Assembly: GCA_030524635.1 (NCBI GenBank) | Contig: JAUNGG010000006.1 | Location: 31,442-95,441 of the forward strand | DNA from: Lachnospiraceae bacterium | GTDB taxonomy: Bacteria > Bacillota > Clostridia > Lachnospirales > Lachnospiraceae | Reading direction: 5' to 3' | Length of the DNA: 64,000 nucleotides | Shown: one piece after another, positions 43,843 to 53,337 of the stretch | Layout of the letters: every line of letters starts with the position of its first letter | How positions within the stretch are numbered: position 1 is the first letter of the stretch | Translations under genes and position numbers: made by a program | The notes under the pieces: model-generated | Databases searched by the model: none | What the model saw: only the letters and a program-made list of their open reading frames with translations | What the model was told of the DNA's origin: nothing

Positions 43843-44260
43843 ACTAAAGTTCCTCCTATTCTTACGATGCGCTTCCTATCATGGGAAACGACGTTTCCTG
43901 TGATATCAAAAAAATTATAACATCAACAGGAGGACTTTGCAATATTCTCTCACTCCACAAGAATGAATCCCTTTCTCATTTCCTCCGCTTTGTCTATTTT
44001 TGGAGAAATTTCATAAGAAATAAAAATATTTGCGAAATCAGGTGCACAATTTGTCGAAATCTTGTATAATAGGACATATGAAATCGGAAATCATACGACT
44101 ATTCATTCTGATAGTAGGCCGTTTACGAAGTTCCTGTGCAAATTTCCGATGATATTTGCACAAGGGTTTTCGAAATAGACTACCAGCAAGCGCAGACAGG
44201 GGTCCGGATTGGCAAAGTGCTTCCTGTCAATGCGTGATATACAATTAAGGAGGACGCAAT
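43843..44260. other. Divergent intergenic region between trmB and SH3-protein gene
   Basis: 418 nt without protein genes. It contains a -10 TATAAT (44065-44070), then a GC-richer transcribed leader with paired elements described in the next entry. Confidence 0.7.
44077..44240 (+). ncRNA. Candidate structured 5' leader RNA with pseudoknot
   Basis: Downstream of TATAAT (44065-44070) the leader contains a perfect hairpin GTGCAAAT (44136-44143) / ATTTGCAC (44154-44161). Its 10-nt loop contains TTCCGAT (44144-44150), complementary over 7 bp to ATCGGAA (44083-44089) upstream, so a pseudoknot is possible. A second stem is GCGCA+GACAGG (44190-44200) / CCTGTC+TGCGT (44223-44235, with AA bulge), ending just before AAGGAGG. 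A short hairpin ACTAT/ATAGT is between them. I do not recognise a known riboswitch. Confidence 0.45.
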
Positions 44261-45100
44261 ATGGCAGACGTTATGAACACCTGGGAAAAGATCCAGCAGG
44301 GTGTCAAGGACACAGAGCGGCTGATCGGACAAAAGCAGTATAATCTGGCTATGGTAAAGTCCAGGCAGACACTGGAATATATGGTTAAGAGCTTAGGAGA
44401 GCGGGCATGTATCGTTGATGGAGATATGTCCGATATCATTGATCAGCTTTACGAAGGCCAGTGGATCACCAAGGCCACAAAAGAACACTACCACAAACTA
44501 AGAATGATCGGGAATAAAGCGGTTCACGAGGGCAATGACAGTGCTTCCGAGGCCAGTCAGGCTTACCACATCCTGTCCCAGGAGGTCTACGCCTTTGCAA
44601 ATGAATACAGCCCCAGACGGCGCAAGCCTTCCGGCAGCTCTTCCGCTCGTCCCAAGAGCAATTCCAGAAGTATAGCAAGCACCAGCCGCCGCCGTTCCAA
44701 GAAGAAGAAATCGCCGGCAGAAGACATCCTGCGCATTCTGATTCCCATCGTATGCGTGATCCTGCTGATTTTCATTATCCGCGCCCTGCTTCCAGGGAAG
44801 GATAAAAAGGATTCCAAGGAGACCAACGCTCCCATTGAAACCGTAAATCCAGAGCCTACCGACTCCCCGGATCAGGTACCGGAGGAAAGCGACACCCAGC
44901 CGGCCGAAACTCCAGCTGCTGTCTACCGCACCACCTCCACTCTGAATGTCCGTATGGAACCATCCACCAGTGCCAGGATCCTGGTACAGCTGGCTCCCGG
45001 CACCGAGGTTAATGTAACCGGCACTTACGATGACCAGTGGACAATCATCAACTATGACGGTCAGGATGCTTATGTTGCGACTGCATATCTGACCCAGTAA
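44261..45100 (+). CDS. Membrane protein: DUF4145-like domain, TM segment, SH3 domain
   Basis: A 279-residue protein. The N-terminal helical domain (about 1-120; ERLIGQKQYNLAMVKSRQTL, HYHKLRMIGNKAVHEG) resembles DUF4145/HEPN-like domains. It is followed by a Ser/Arg/Lys-rich stretch, one membrane helix near 161-180 (ILRILIPIVCVILLIFIIRA), an acidic Pro/Thr linker, and a C-terminal bacterial SH3 domain (STLNVRMEPSTSARILVQLA). So the HEPN-like part is cytoplasmic and the SH3 part faces the cell wall. The function is unknown. A strong terminator follows. Confidence 0.8.
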   Translation: MADVMNTWEKIQQGVKDTERLIGQKQYNLAMVKSRQTLEYMVKSLGERACIVDGDMSDIIDQLYEGQWITKATKEHYHKLRMIGNKAVHEGNDSASEASQAYHILSQEVYAFANEYSPRRRKPSGSSSARPKSNSRSIASTSRRRSKKKKSPAEDILRILIPIVCVILLIFIIRALLPGKDKKDSKETNAPIETVNPEPTDSPDQVPEESDTQPAETPAAVYRTTSTLNVRMEPSTSARILVQLAPGTEVNVTGTYDDQWTIINYDGQDAYVATAYLTQ

Positions 45101-45147
45101 ATGACAGCAGTTTTGCTTTTTACACAAGAACTTTACCCGTTATTTCT

Positions 45148-45176
45148 ACCGGCAGCTTTTTGCTGCCGGTTTTTTC
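45148..45176 (+). terminator. Terminator of the SH3 protein gene
   Basis: ACCGGCAGC-TTTTT-GCTGCCGGT 9-bp stem followed by TTTTTT. Confidence 0.95.
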
Positions 45177-45344
45177 ATCTGATTTTACCTTTCTATTTTC
45201 TCCAATGCCATCTTATCAAGATTTTAACACCGCCTTTATATCGTTAAAATTTTCACCAAATGATTTTATTATTCCTCCTATTTTCTTGTAGCTTTCGTCA
45301 TGGCTTTTTTTGATTCTTTGTAATATCATAATGAAAAGAACGAG

Positions 45345-45371
45345 GTAACTGTCAAAATTCACAACCGTTAC
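45345..45371 (+). repeat. 27-nt palindromic repeat, copy E
   Basis: Arms GTAACTGT and ACCGTTAC around a AAAATTCACA-like core. It lies 30 nt upstream of the first V-ATPase gene. Confidence 0.55.
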
Positions 45372-45401
45372 ACGTCAAAAATGAAAAAAAGGAGGACTAT
45401 C

Positions 45402-45713
45402 GTGGATAACCTGATCAACAAAATTTCCGAAATTGAAGCCGCAGCTTCTTCTGTTCTGGACAATATGAATGAACGCAAGGCTGCATTTGCCGCTGAGATC
45501 AAGGAAAAAACGGCTGCCTTCGATGCCAGCCTGGAGCAGGAAACGGCAGAAGCCATTCATCAGCTTCGGGAGCGCATGGAGACTGAGATGAAAGAAAAGC
45601 TGTCAAAGCAGAAGGCTGATGGAGAAAAAGCTCTTTCCAAACTGGATGAGATCTATGAGTCAAGCCACGCTGCCCTTGCCGCCAAGCTGTTTCGTCAGAT
45701 GACAAAGGAGTGA
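45402..45713 (+). CDS. V-type ATPase stalk subunit H (G-like)
   Basis: A 103-residue, Ala/Glu/Lys-rich coiled-coil protein (MDNLINKISEIEAAASSVLD, EKTAAFDASLEQETAEAIHQ), as expected for the peripheral stalk subunit that pairs with E. The start is GTG at 45402, 6 nt after AAAAGGAGG; the ATG at 45381 lies before the ribosome site. First gene of the V-ATPase operon, 4 nt from the C subunit gene. Confidence 0.85.
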   Translation: MDNLINKISEIEAAASSVLDNMNERKAAFAAEIKEKTAAFDASLEQETAEAIHQLRERMETEMKEKLSKQKADGEKALSKLDEIYESSHAALAAKLFRQMTKE

Positions 45714-45717
45714 TGCT

Positions 45718-46767
45718 ATGGGAAGTCTTTTAACCTATAGTGGCCTGACCACTAAGGTAAAAGCGATGAAAAGCCATTTGATCCAGGATAGCCAGTACCG
45801 CGAAATGGCTGCTTTGGATTCCGTTACCAGCTCGGTGGATTATTTGAAAAAGCTTCCCTCCTACACCTCTGTTTTTTCTGGTACGGAGGCAGGTGAACTG
45901 CATCGGGCTAAGATTGAAGAGCTGCTGCTTCAGTCAAAATATCAGGACTTTTCTAAGCTTTACCGTTTTTCTAATTTATCTCAGCGAAAATTTTTAGATA
46001 TTTATTTTATGCACTATGAAATCGCTGCATTAAAACGATGCCTGCGAAGCGTCATCGGCCACAAGCCGCTGGAGCTTAACCTTTCCCTCTTTCAGGAGTT
46101 TTTTGAACGCCATTCCAAACTGAACTTAACCAGACTTTCCGCTTCTGGGAATCTGACCGAATTTACTGCAAATCTGGCTGGCTCTCCGTATTATGATATT
46201 ATGGTTCATTTAAATCAACAGGAACATATGACCTTGTTTGACTACGAGATGAATCTGGACCTGATCTACTTTAAGACCATGTGGAAGGTGAAAGGCAAGA
46301 ACCTGAAAAAGGATGAGCAGGAAGCGCTGACTCAGTGCTTCGGAGATCGTTTGGATATGCTGAATATCCAGTGGATCTACCGCTGCTTAAAGTACTACCA
46401 CATGACGCCCAGTGAGATCTGTGCTCTGCTGATACCGATCCAGTACCGGTTGAAGGCGGAACAGATCCGGGCTATGGCCAGTGCTGGTTCCCTGGATGAG
46501 TTTTTTGGCATCTTAAGTACCACATACTACGGCAGCCTGGGACTGGCTGATCTGAATGCCCAGCCAAATCCAGAAAAGCTGACGGAGCAGGTATTAAACC
46601 GCATTCACCTGCTGACCATGCGGCGTGATCCCTACTCCATCGCTACGGTAAATTCCTACTTATATTTCAAGGAACAGGAGATCTACCGCATTATTCATAT
46701 AATAGAAAGCATCCGTTACGGCCTGGATTCTCACCAGATCCTTTCCTCCGTAATGGCTGCTGTGTAA
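45718..46767 (+). CDS. ntpC: V-type ATP synthase subunit C
   Basis: A 349-residue subunit (AC39/d family) that links the rotor to the membrane ring. Typical elements are YRFSNLSQRKFLDIYFMHYE, IAALKRCLRSVIGHKPLELN and LDLIYFKTMWKVKGKNLKKD, with a C-terminal ATVNSYLYFKEQEIYRIIHI. Length is normal. It is 4 nt downstream of subunit H and 13 nt upstream of subunit I. Confidence 0.92.
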   Translation: MGSLLTYSGLTTKVKAMKSHLIQDSQYREMAALDSVTSSVDYLKKLPSYTSVFSGTEAGELHRAKIEELLLQSKYQDFSKLYRFSNLSQRKFLDIYFMHYEIAALKRCLRSVIGHKPLELNLSLFQEFFERHSKLNLTRLSASGNLTEFTANLAGSPYYDIMVHLNQQEHMTLFDYEMNLDLIYFKTMWKVKGKNLKKDEQEALTQCFGDRLDMLNIQWIYRCLKYYHMTPSEICALLIPIQYRLKAEQIRAMASAGSLDEFFGILSTTYYGSLGLADLNAQPNPEKLTEQVLNRIHLLTMRRDPYSIATVNSYLYFKEQEIYRIIHIIESIRYGLDSHQILSSVMAAV

Positions 46768-46780
46768 AGGAGGTTATTTT

Positions 46781-48724
46781 GTGATTGAGAAGATGAAATT
46801 CTTAAATCTGACAGGCCCCAAGGCGCAGATCGACCGCGTTGCGGAAGAATATCTCTCCAAATACGACATTCAGTTGGAGAATGCCCTGTCCGAGCTTCAT
46901 GCGGTAAAGGATTTAAGACCATTTAACGAAACCAATCCCTACCGCAGTGAATGCAAACGGGCCGAAGAGCTGATGCAGGAGCTGCAGGGAGAAAGGACGG
47001 CTGGTTCTTCGGATGGAGCTTCTGCCCTGACTGTGGAGCAGGCGGCAGAGATCATCCGCTCCATGGATCAGACGCTGACGGAATTAACAGCAAAAAAAGA
47101 AGACCTGGAAAAACAGGTGGAGGAGCTTGTGGATTACCGGAACCAGGCGGCCCCATTTGCCGGACTGAACTACGATGTATCCCGGATCCTTCAATTTAAA
47201 TGCATCAAGTTCCGTTTCGGCCGGATCGAGAAGGAATATTTTGAGAAATTTGAAACCTTTGTCTATGATGCCATCGACACGATCCTTTTTGAATGCCGTC
47301 AGGATGAAAATTATGTGTGGCTGGTCTACTTCGTGCCGGCTCCAGTTGCGGATAAGGTGGATGCCATCTATGCATCGATGCACTTTGAGCGGCTGTTCCT
47401 TCCTGATGATTTTCAGGGAACTCCTACCGAAATCTGCCGGAACCTGGATGAAAGAATTGCTTCCGCAAAGGCAGCCATCCAGGAAACAGAAAGCCAGATC
47501 CACCGCACTCTGGAGGAGCAGAAGGGCCGACTTCTTAATGCCTGCCGGAAGCTTCTTCAGTACTCGAAAAACTTCGATATCCGCAAGCTTGCCGCCTGCA
47601 CCAACCGGGATGACCACACCTTCTTTATCCTGTGCGGCTGGATGACGGATCAGGATGCCGCACGTCTCCAGAAGGAGCTGGAATCTGATGAAGATCTGTT
47701 CCTGATTATGGAGCCGGACCACGACAATGTTTTAAGCAAGCCGCCTACCAAGATGAAGAATCCAAAGCTTTTCAAGCCTTTTGAAATGTTTATTCAGATG
47801 TACGGCCTTCCGGATTATAAGGAAATCGATCCTACCATCCTGATCGGCATCACCTACTCCTTCCTTTTCGGCTTTATGTTCGGAGATGTGGGACAGGGCC
47901 TGTGCCTGCTGATCGGCGGTGCCCTGCTGTACCGGGTTAAGAAGATGAACCTGGCAGCCATCATCAGCTGCTGCGGCTTCTTCTCCACCATATTCGGATT
48001 CCTGTTCGGAAGCATCTTTGGATTTGAAGATGTAATCGATGCCATGTGGCTACGCCCCGGCAAGGCCATCACAGCCCTTCCCTTTATCGGAAAGCTGAAC
48101 ACCGTATTCATCATCACCGTTGCTTTAGGTATGGGAATCATTGTTATGACCATGATATTAAATATCATCAACGGTCTGCGGGGTCATGACACGGAAAAGA
48201 CCTGGTTTGACACCAACGGCGCTGCCGGGCTGGTATTTTACCTGTCCCTGATTGCGGTGATCGTTCTGTTTATGACAGGAAAGCCTCTCCCAGCCTCCAT
48301 TGTGCTGATCATTATGTTCGGCATCCCGCTCCTCCTTCTTTTCTTCAAGGAGCCGTTGACCTCCCTGGTAGAAAAGAAGTCAGCAGCCATTGAGGGCGGC
48401 AAGGGAATGTTTGTGGTTCAGGGCTTTTTTGAGCTGTTTGAGGTGATGCTGAGCTATTTCTCCAACACCCTCTCCTTCGTCCGTGTGGGCGCATTCGCTG
48501 TCAGCCATGCAGCCATGATGGAGGTGGTGCTGATGCTGGCAGGCTATGAATCCGGCAACACCAACTGGATCGTAGTTGTGTTCGGAAACCTGTTCGTCTG
48601 CGGCATGGAAGGCCTGATCGTAGGCATCCAGGTCCTTCGTCTGGAATACTATGAGCTGTTCAGCCGGTTCTACAAGGGAACGGGACGGCCATTTAAGCCT
48701 TATGGTAAAACGGCTTCCAATTAA
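46781..48724 (+). CDS. ntpI: V-type ATP synthase subunit I
   Basis: A 647-residue a-type subunit. The N-terminal half (about 1-340) is a cytoplasmic stalk part with coiled coils (SMDQTLTELTAKKEDLEKQV). The C-terminal half has about seven membrane segments, including IGITYSFLFGFMFGDVGQGL, FSNTLSFVRVGAFAVSHAAM (conserved Arg half-channel) and GNLFVCGMEGLIVGIQVLRL. Ions pass between this subunit and the c-ring. The GTG start at 46781 follows AAAGGAGG. Confidence 0.94.
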   Translation: MIEKMKFLNLTGPKAQIDRVAEEYLSKYDIQLENALSELHAVKDLRPFNETNPYRSECKRAEELMQELQGERTAGSSDGASALTVEQAAEIIRSMDQTLTELTAKKEDLEKQVEELVDYRNQAAPFAGLNYDVSRILQFKCIKFRFGRIEKEYFEKFETFVYDAIDTILFECRQDENYVWLVYFVPAPVADKVDAIYASMHFERLFLPDDFQGTPTEICRNLDERIASAKAAIQETESQIHRTLEEQKGRLLNACRKLLQYSKNFDIRKLAACTNRDDHTFFILCGWMTDQDAARLQKELESDEDLFLIMEPDHDNVLSKPPTKMKNPKLFKPFEMFIQMYGLPDYKEIDPTILIGITYSFLFGFMFGDVGQGLCLLIGGALLYRVKKMNLAAIISCCGFFSTIFGFLFGSIFGFEDVIDAMWLRPGKAITALPFIGKLNTVFIITVALGMGIIVMTMILNIINGLRGHDTEKTWFDTNGAAGLVFYLSLIAVIVLFMTGKPLPASIVLIIMFGIPLLLLFFKEPLTSLVEKKSAAIEGGKGMFVVQGFFELFEVMLSYFSNTLSFVRVGAFAVSHAAMMEVVLMLAGYESGNTNWIVVVFGNLFVCGMEGLIVGIQVLRLEYYELFSRFYKGTGRPFKPYGKTASN

Positions 48725-48783
48725 AACGGATATTTCGCCAACAATTTAATAAAAAATTTTATCATAGAAAAGGAGAATCTACC

Positions 48784-49209
48784 ATGACAGTAAAATTATT
48801 ATTATCCCTCGCATTAATCTTAAGCATCGTGATCCCATTCGGCGCATTTGCCGCAGGTGAGAAATCCAGAGGCCGCTATAAGACCGCCCTGGCAGTCAAC
48901 TCTCTTTTATTTTTCGGAACCCTTTTAACCTGCAGTGCTCTCTTCTTCACCGGCAATGCATTTGCAGCAGACGCCGCAGCAGAAGCTGTTAACCCGTCTG
49001 CCGGCCTGATCTGTCTGGCTGCTGCCATCTCCACCGGCTTATCCTGCATCGGCGGCGGTATCGCCGTATCTGCCGCTGCTTCCGCTGCCTTAGGCGCTAT
49101 CAGTGAAGATGGCTCCATCCTTGGTAAATCTCTGATCTTCGTTGGCTTGGCCGAAGGTGTGTGTCTGTACGGATTGATCATCTCCTTTATGATCATCGGT
49201 ACCCTGTAA
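48784..49209 (+). CDS. ntpK: V-type ATP synthase subunit K (c-ring proteolipid)
   Basis: A 141-residue membrane protein. C-terminal half: two helices (SAGLICLAAAISTGLSCIGG and LIFVGLAEGVCLYGLIISFM) with the ion-binding Glu in GLAEGVCLYG. N-terminal half: two further hydrophobic segments (LLLSLALILSIVIPFGAFAA, TALAVNSLLFFGTLLTCSAL) with no carboxylate in the membrane, so it is a four-helix protein with one ion site. The Gln of the usual Na+-site motif is not evident, so the coupling ion is uncertain. It has its own AAGGAG site and follows subunit I. Confidence 0.88.
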   Translation: MTVKLLLSLALILSIVIPFGAFAAGEKSRGRYKTALAVNSLLFFGTLLTCSALFFTGNAFAADAAAEAVNPSAGLICLAAAISTGLSCIGGGIAVSAAASAALGAISEDGSILGKSLIFVGLAEGVCLYGLIISFMIIGTL

Positions 49210-49213
49210 GCCT

Positions 49214-49522
49214 ATGAGAATGTATCTGATCAGCGACAACGTGGACACTCTGACCGGCATGCGGCTGGCCGGAGTGGAGGGCGCTGTCGTACATGAACGC
49301 AGCGAATTAAAGGAAGCCCTGGATAAAGCATTGGCCAACAAGGAGATCGGGATCCTTCTTCTGACTGAAAAATTCGGCCGGGAATTTCCGGAAATCATCG
49401 ATAATGTAAAGCTGAACCGGAAGTTCCCTTTGATTGTAGAAATTCCTGACCGCCACGGAACCGGCCGCAAGCCCAACTTTATCACTTCCTATGTAAATGA
49501 AGCCATTGGATTAAAGCTCTAA
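49214..49522 (+). CDS. V-type ATP synthase subunit F
   Basis: A 102-residue central-stalk subunit with a Rossmann-like fold: YLISDNVDTLTGMRLAGVEG, then LANKEIGILLLTEKF, and PLIVEIPDRHGTGRKPNFIT, matching the F/NtpG family. It lies 4 nt after subunit K and 24 nt before the E subunit start. Confidence 0.9.
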   Translation: MRMYLISDNVDTLTGMRLAGVEGAVVHERSELKEALDKALANKEIGILLLTEKFGREFPEIIDNVKLNRKFPLIVEIPDRHGTGRKPNFITSYVNEAIGLKL

Positions 49523-49546
49523 TGATTATGAAAGCAGGTGACTGAT

Positions 49547-50137
49547 TTGACAACCGATGAAAAGCTTCAGCATTTTTTAGACATCTGTATGGATGATGCC
49601 AGGGAACGAGGCGGACGCATTTTTGACGAATATGCATCCGCACTGGAAAAAGACCTGGAAGAACATAAAATCGATGCAAAACGGCGTGCAGCCATGCAGC
49701 TTCAGGGAGAAAGCGAAAAGATCCAGCGGGAGATCAACAAGGAGCTGGCTCTGGAGCAGATCAACTTAAAGCGCACCCTCAGCCTCCGTCAGGAGGAATT
49801 AAAGAAAAAGCTCTTTGTGGAGGTAAGAAATCTGCTGGTCAACTTTATGGAAACGGCCAGATATCAGCAGCTTTTGGATGCCCAGATCAAGCATGCCGTA
49901 GATTTTGCCGGCGATGAAGAACTGGTGATTTACCTGGATCCATCGGATGCTGATAAGCTGAATCAGCTTTCCCTTCACAACCATGCAAACATCAAGATCA
50001 GCGAATATTCCTTCAGCGGCGGAACCAGAGCTGTGATCCCGTCGAAACACATCCTGATCGACAATTCCTTTGATACCAAATTAAAAGAAGCTGAGCGGGA
50101 CTTCCGCTTTGAAACAGGAGGTGCCATCCATGGCTGA
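49547..50137 (+). CDS. ntpE: V-type ATP synthase subunit E
   Basis: A 196-residue peripheral-stalk subunit. Long N-terminal coiled coil (EKLQHFLDICMDDARERGGR, LEKDLEEHKIDAKRRAAMQL) and C-terminal globular part (GGTRAVIPSKHILIDNSFDT). The TTG start at 49547 fits GCAGGTG 7 nt upstream; a GTG at 49538 overlaps that site. The C-terminus overlaps the A subunit start by 8 nt. Confidence 0.82.
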   Translation: MTTDEKLQHFLDICMDDARERGGRIFDEYASALEKDLEEHKIDAKRRAAMQLQGESEKIQREINKELALEQINLKRTLSLRQEELKKKLFVEVRNLLVNFMETARYQQLLDAQIKHAVDFAGDEELVIYLDPSDADKLNQLSLHNHANIKISEYSFSGGTRAVIPSKHILIDNSFDTKLKEAERDFRFETGGAIHG

Positions 50138-51905
50138 TACGAAAAAAACCGGCGTGATCTACGGCATTAACGGCCCAGTCATCTATCTGGAGGGCGATCC
50201 TGGCTTCCAGATGAATGAAATGGTCTACGTTGGAAAAGAAAACCTGATCGGTGAGGTCATCGGATTAACCTCCGAAAAAACCACGGTCCAGGTATATGAG
50301 GAAACCAGCGGCATCAAGCCGGGAGAGCTGGTTTACGGAAGCGGCGCACCTGTGTCCGTTACTCTGGCTCCCGGCATCTTAAGCAATATCTTTGACGGTA
50401 TTGAGCGTCCATTAAGCGAGATCGCCAAAACAGGCGGCCCGTACATCAGCCGTGGTGTTCATGTAGATTCCCTGGATACCCAGAAAAAATGGAAAACCCA
50501 CATCACCGTTCAGAAGGGCGATCACCTTCTCCCGGGAGCTGTGATCGCAGAGGTTCCTGAGACCAGAGCCATCACCCATAAGGTTATGCTCCCGCCAAAC
50601 CTGGATGGCTATGTGCTGGATGCGGTTGAAGATGGCGAATATACCATCAATGACACGCTGCTGACCCTGCAGCTTCTGGACGGGAAGGAAATCAAGATCA
50701 CCATGACCCAGAAATGGCCCATCCGTGTGCCCAGGCCAACCACAAAGCGGTTCCCGGCTACCCGCCCTCTGATCACCGGGCAGCGAATTATGGACACTCT
50801 GTTCCCACTGGCAAAAGGCGGCACGGCTGCCATCCCGGGAGGCTTCGGTACCGGCAAGACCATGAACCAGCATCAGATCGCAAAGTGGGCGGATGCCGAT
50901 ATTATCATCTACATCGGCTGCGGTGAGCGGGGCAATGAGATGACCCAGGTTCTGGAGGAATTCTCCCAGCTGATCGACCCGAAGAGCGGCAATCCGCTGC
51001 TGGACCGCACTACATTAATCGCCAACACCTCCAACATGCCGGTGGCGGCCCGTGAGGCAAGCCTGTACTCCGGCCTGACCCTGGCAGAATATTACCGGGA
51101 TATGGGCTACCATGTAGCAATCATGGCAGACTCCACCTCCCGCTGGGCGGAAGCGCTGAGAGAGCTGTCCGGCCGTCTGGAGGAGATGCCTGCGGAGGAG
51201 GGCTTCCCCGCCTACTTAGCATCCAGATTGTCTGCATTCTATGAGAGGGCCGGAATGATGCAGAACTTAAACGGAACAGAAGGCTCCGTTTCCATTATCG
51301 GAGCTGTTTCCCCTCAGGGCGGCGATTTCTCCGAGCCGGTGACCCAGAATACCAAGCGTTTCGTCCGCTGCTTCTGGGGACTGGATAAATCCCTTGCCTA
51401 CGCCAGACATTTCCCGGCCATCAACTGGCTGACCAGCTACTCCGAGTATCTGACGGACCTGGCTCCCTGGTACACCGACCATGTTGATAAGAAATTTGTG
51501 GATTACCGCAACCAGATCGTATTTCTGCTGACCCAGGAAAGCAGCCTGATGGAAATTGTAAAGCTGATCGGTGCCGACGTGCTGCCCGATGACCAGAAGC
51601 TGATCCTGGAGATCGCCAGAGTGATCCGCGTAGGCTTCCTGCAGCAGAATGCCTTCCACAAGGAGGATACCTGTGTTCCTATGGAAAAGCAGTTTAAGAT
51701 GATGGATACCATCCTGTACCTGTATAAGAAATCCCGTTCCCTGATCTCCATGGGAATGCCCATGTCGGTGCTGAAGGAGGATACCATCTTTGATAAGGTG
51801 ATTTCGATTAAATACGATGTTCCAAACGACCGCCTGGATTTATTTGACGATTACAAGAAGCAGATCGACCAGTTCTACGACAATGTAGTAGAGTGCAACG
51901 GATAA
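50130..51905 (+). CDS. ntpA: V-type ATP synthase catalytic subunit A
   Basis: A 591-residue catalytic subunit. The ATG at 50130 follows AGGAGG. P-loop [14 protein letters not shown] (Walker A), the A-type insert between about 110 and 190, [20 protein letters not shown] (catalytic Glu region) and [20 protein letters not shown]. Both the non-homologous region and C-terminal helices are complete. It hydrolyses or makes ATP on the soluble V1 head. Confidence 0.97.
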   Translation: MADTKKTGVIYGINGPVIYLEGDPGFQMNEMVYVGKENLIGEVIGLTSEKTTVQVYEETSGIKPGELVYGSGAPVSVTLAPGILSNIFDGIERPLSEIAKTGGPYISRGVHVDSLDTQKKWKTHITVQKGDHLLPGAVIAEVPETRAITHKVMLPPNLDGYVLDAVEDGEYTINDTLLTLQLLDGKEIKITMTQKWPIRVPRPTTKRFPATRPLITGQRIMDTLFPLAKGGTAAIPGGFGTGKTMNQHQIAKWADADIIIYIGCGERGNEMTQVLEEFSQLIDPKSGNPLLDRTTLIANTSNMPVAAREASLYSGLTLAEYYRDMGYHVAIMADSTSRWAEALRELSGRLEEMPAEEGFPAYLASRLSAFYERAGMMQNLNGTEGSVSIIGAVSPQGGDFSEPVTQNTKRFVRCFWGLDKSLAYARHFPAINWLTSYSEYLTDLAPWYTDHVDKKFVDYRNQIVFLLTQESSLMEIVKLIGADVLPDDQKLILEIARVIRVGFLQQNAFHKEDTCVPMEKQFKMMDTILYLYKKSRSLISMGMPMSVLKEDTIFDKVISIKYDVPNDRLDLFDDYKKQIDQFYDNVVECNG

Positions 51906-51916
51906 GGAGGCTTATT

Positions 51917-53326
51917 ATGGCAATTGAATATTTAGGTTTAAGCGGCATTAATGGGCCTTTGGTGGTACTGGAAGGACTGCAGGGCGCCTCCTACGATGAG
52001 ATCGTGGAAATGACCGTAAACGGCACCGTAAAGAAGATGGGCCGTATCATTGAAATCTACCGGGATAAGGCTGTGATCCAGGTGTTTGAGGGAACCGAGG
52101 GCATGGCTCTCCGCAACACCCACACCCGGCTGACTGGTCATCCTATGGAGATTGCTGTTTCCGAGGATATGCTGGGACGTACCTTTGACGGCATCGGCCA
52201 GCCCATCGACGGACTGGGCCCGATCTCATCCGATATTAAGCTGGATGTAAATGGTAAGCCATTAAATCCCATCACCCGGGAATACCCCAGAAACTATATC
52301 CGCACCGGTATCTCCGCTATCGACGGACTGACCACCCTGATCCGCGGGCAGAAGCTGCCGATCTTCTCCGGCAACGGTCTTCCTCATGACCAGCTTGCCG
52401 CCCAGATCGTGCAGCAGGCTTCCCTGGGGGACAATTCCGATGAGCAGTTCGCCATTGTGTTCGCCGCCATGGGTGTTAAATACGATGTAGCTGATTTCTT
52501 CCGCCGCACCTTCGAGGAAAGCGGCGTATCGGATCATGTGGCCATGTTCATCAATCTGGCCAATGATCCGGTGGTAGAGCGTCTGATCACCCCAAAGGTA
52601 GCCTTGACGGTAGCCGAGTACCTGGCATTTGAAAAAGGAATGCATATCCTGGTCATCCTGACCGATATGACCTCCTTTGCAGAAGCCATGCGTGAGGTTT
52701 CTTCCTCCAAGGGAGAGATTCCTTCCAGAAAAGGTTTCCCTGGCTATCTGTACAGTGAGCTGGCAGCCCTCTATGAGCGCGCCGGTATCGTAGCCGGACG
52801 TCCCGGCTCCGTCACCCAGATCCCGATCCTGACCATGCCTAACGATGATATCACACATCCCATTCCCGACCTGACCGGCTACATCACAGAAGGCCAGATC
52901 GTACTGGACCGCAGCCTTTACGGACAGTCCATCTATCCGCCGATCAACGTGCTGCCGTCCCTGTCCCGTCTGATGAAGGACGGCATCGGAAAGGGCTACA
53001 CCAGGGAGGATCATCAGGACGTGGCAAACCAGCTGTTCTCCTGCTACGCCAAGGTAGGCGACGCCAGAGCGCTGGCATCTGTTATCGGTGAGGATGAGCT
53101 GTCTCCAATCGATAAGAAATACTTAAATTTCGGCAAGGAATTTGAGAGCCGCTTCATCGGCCAGGAGATCCACGACAACCGGACCATCATTAAGACTCTG
53201 GATATCGGCTGGAAGCTTCTGGGCATGCTGCCTCGCGAAGAATTAGACCGTGTGGACACCAAAATATTAGACCAGTATTACAAACCCTCTGCCGTATCAG
53301 AAGACGGCCGCCTGATTGAGGATTAG
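51917..53326 (+). CDS. ntpB: V-type ATP synthase subunit B
   Basis: A 469-residue regulatory subunit. The ATG at 51917 follows AAGGAGG. No P-loop is present ([20 protein letters not shown] replaces it), as is normal for B. Matches include [20 protein letters not shown] and [20 protein letters not shown]. It alternates with A in the head hexamer. It starts 11 nt after the A subunit stop. Confidence 0.97.
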   Translation: MAIEYLGLSGINGPLVVLEGLQGASYDEIVEMTVNGTVKKMGRIIEIYRDKAVIQVFEGTEGMALRNTHTRLTGHPMEIAVSEDMLGRTFDGIGQPIDGLGPISSDIKLDVNGKPLNPITREYPRNYIRTGISAIDGLTTLIRGQKLPIFSGNGLPHDQLAAQIVQQASLGDNSDEQFAIVFAAMGVKYDVADFFRRTFEESGVSDHVAMFINLANDPVVERLITPKVALTVAEYLAFEKGMHILVILTDMTSFAEAMREVSSSKGEIPSRKGFPGYLYSELAALYERAGIVAGRPGSVTQIPILTMPNDDITHPIPDLTGYITEGQIVLDRSLYGQSIYPPINVLPSLSRLMKDGIGKGYTREDHQDVANQLFSCYAKVGDARALASVIGEDELSPIDKKYLNFGKEFESRFIGQEIHDNRTIIKTLDIGWKLLGMLPREELDRVDTKILDQYYKPSAVSEDGRLIED

Positions 53327-53337
53327 GAGGTGTTTCC

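Larger units (their letters stand above)
45101..45401. other. Gap between SH3 gene and V-ATPase operon
   Basis: 301 nt: terminator at 45148-45176, AT-rich DNA, then repeat copy E and the ribosome site of the V-ATPase operon. No clear consensus promoter was found. Confidence 0.6.

Noticed and set aside
44078..44152. Short leader peptide frame in the structured leader
   Set aside because: The ATG lies at the predicted start of transcription and has no ribosome site.
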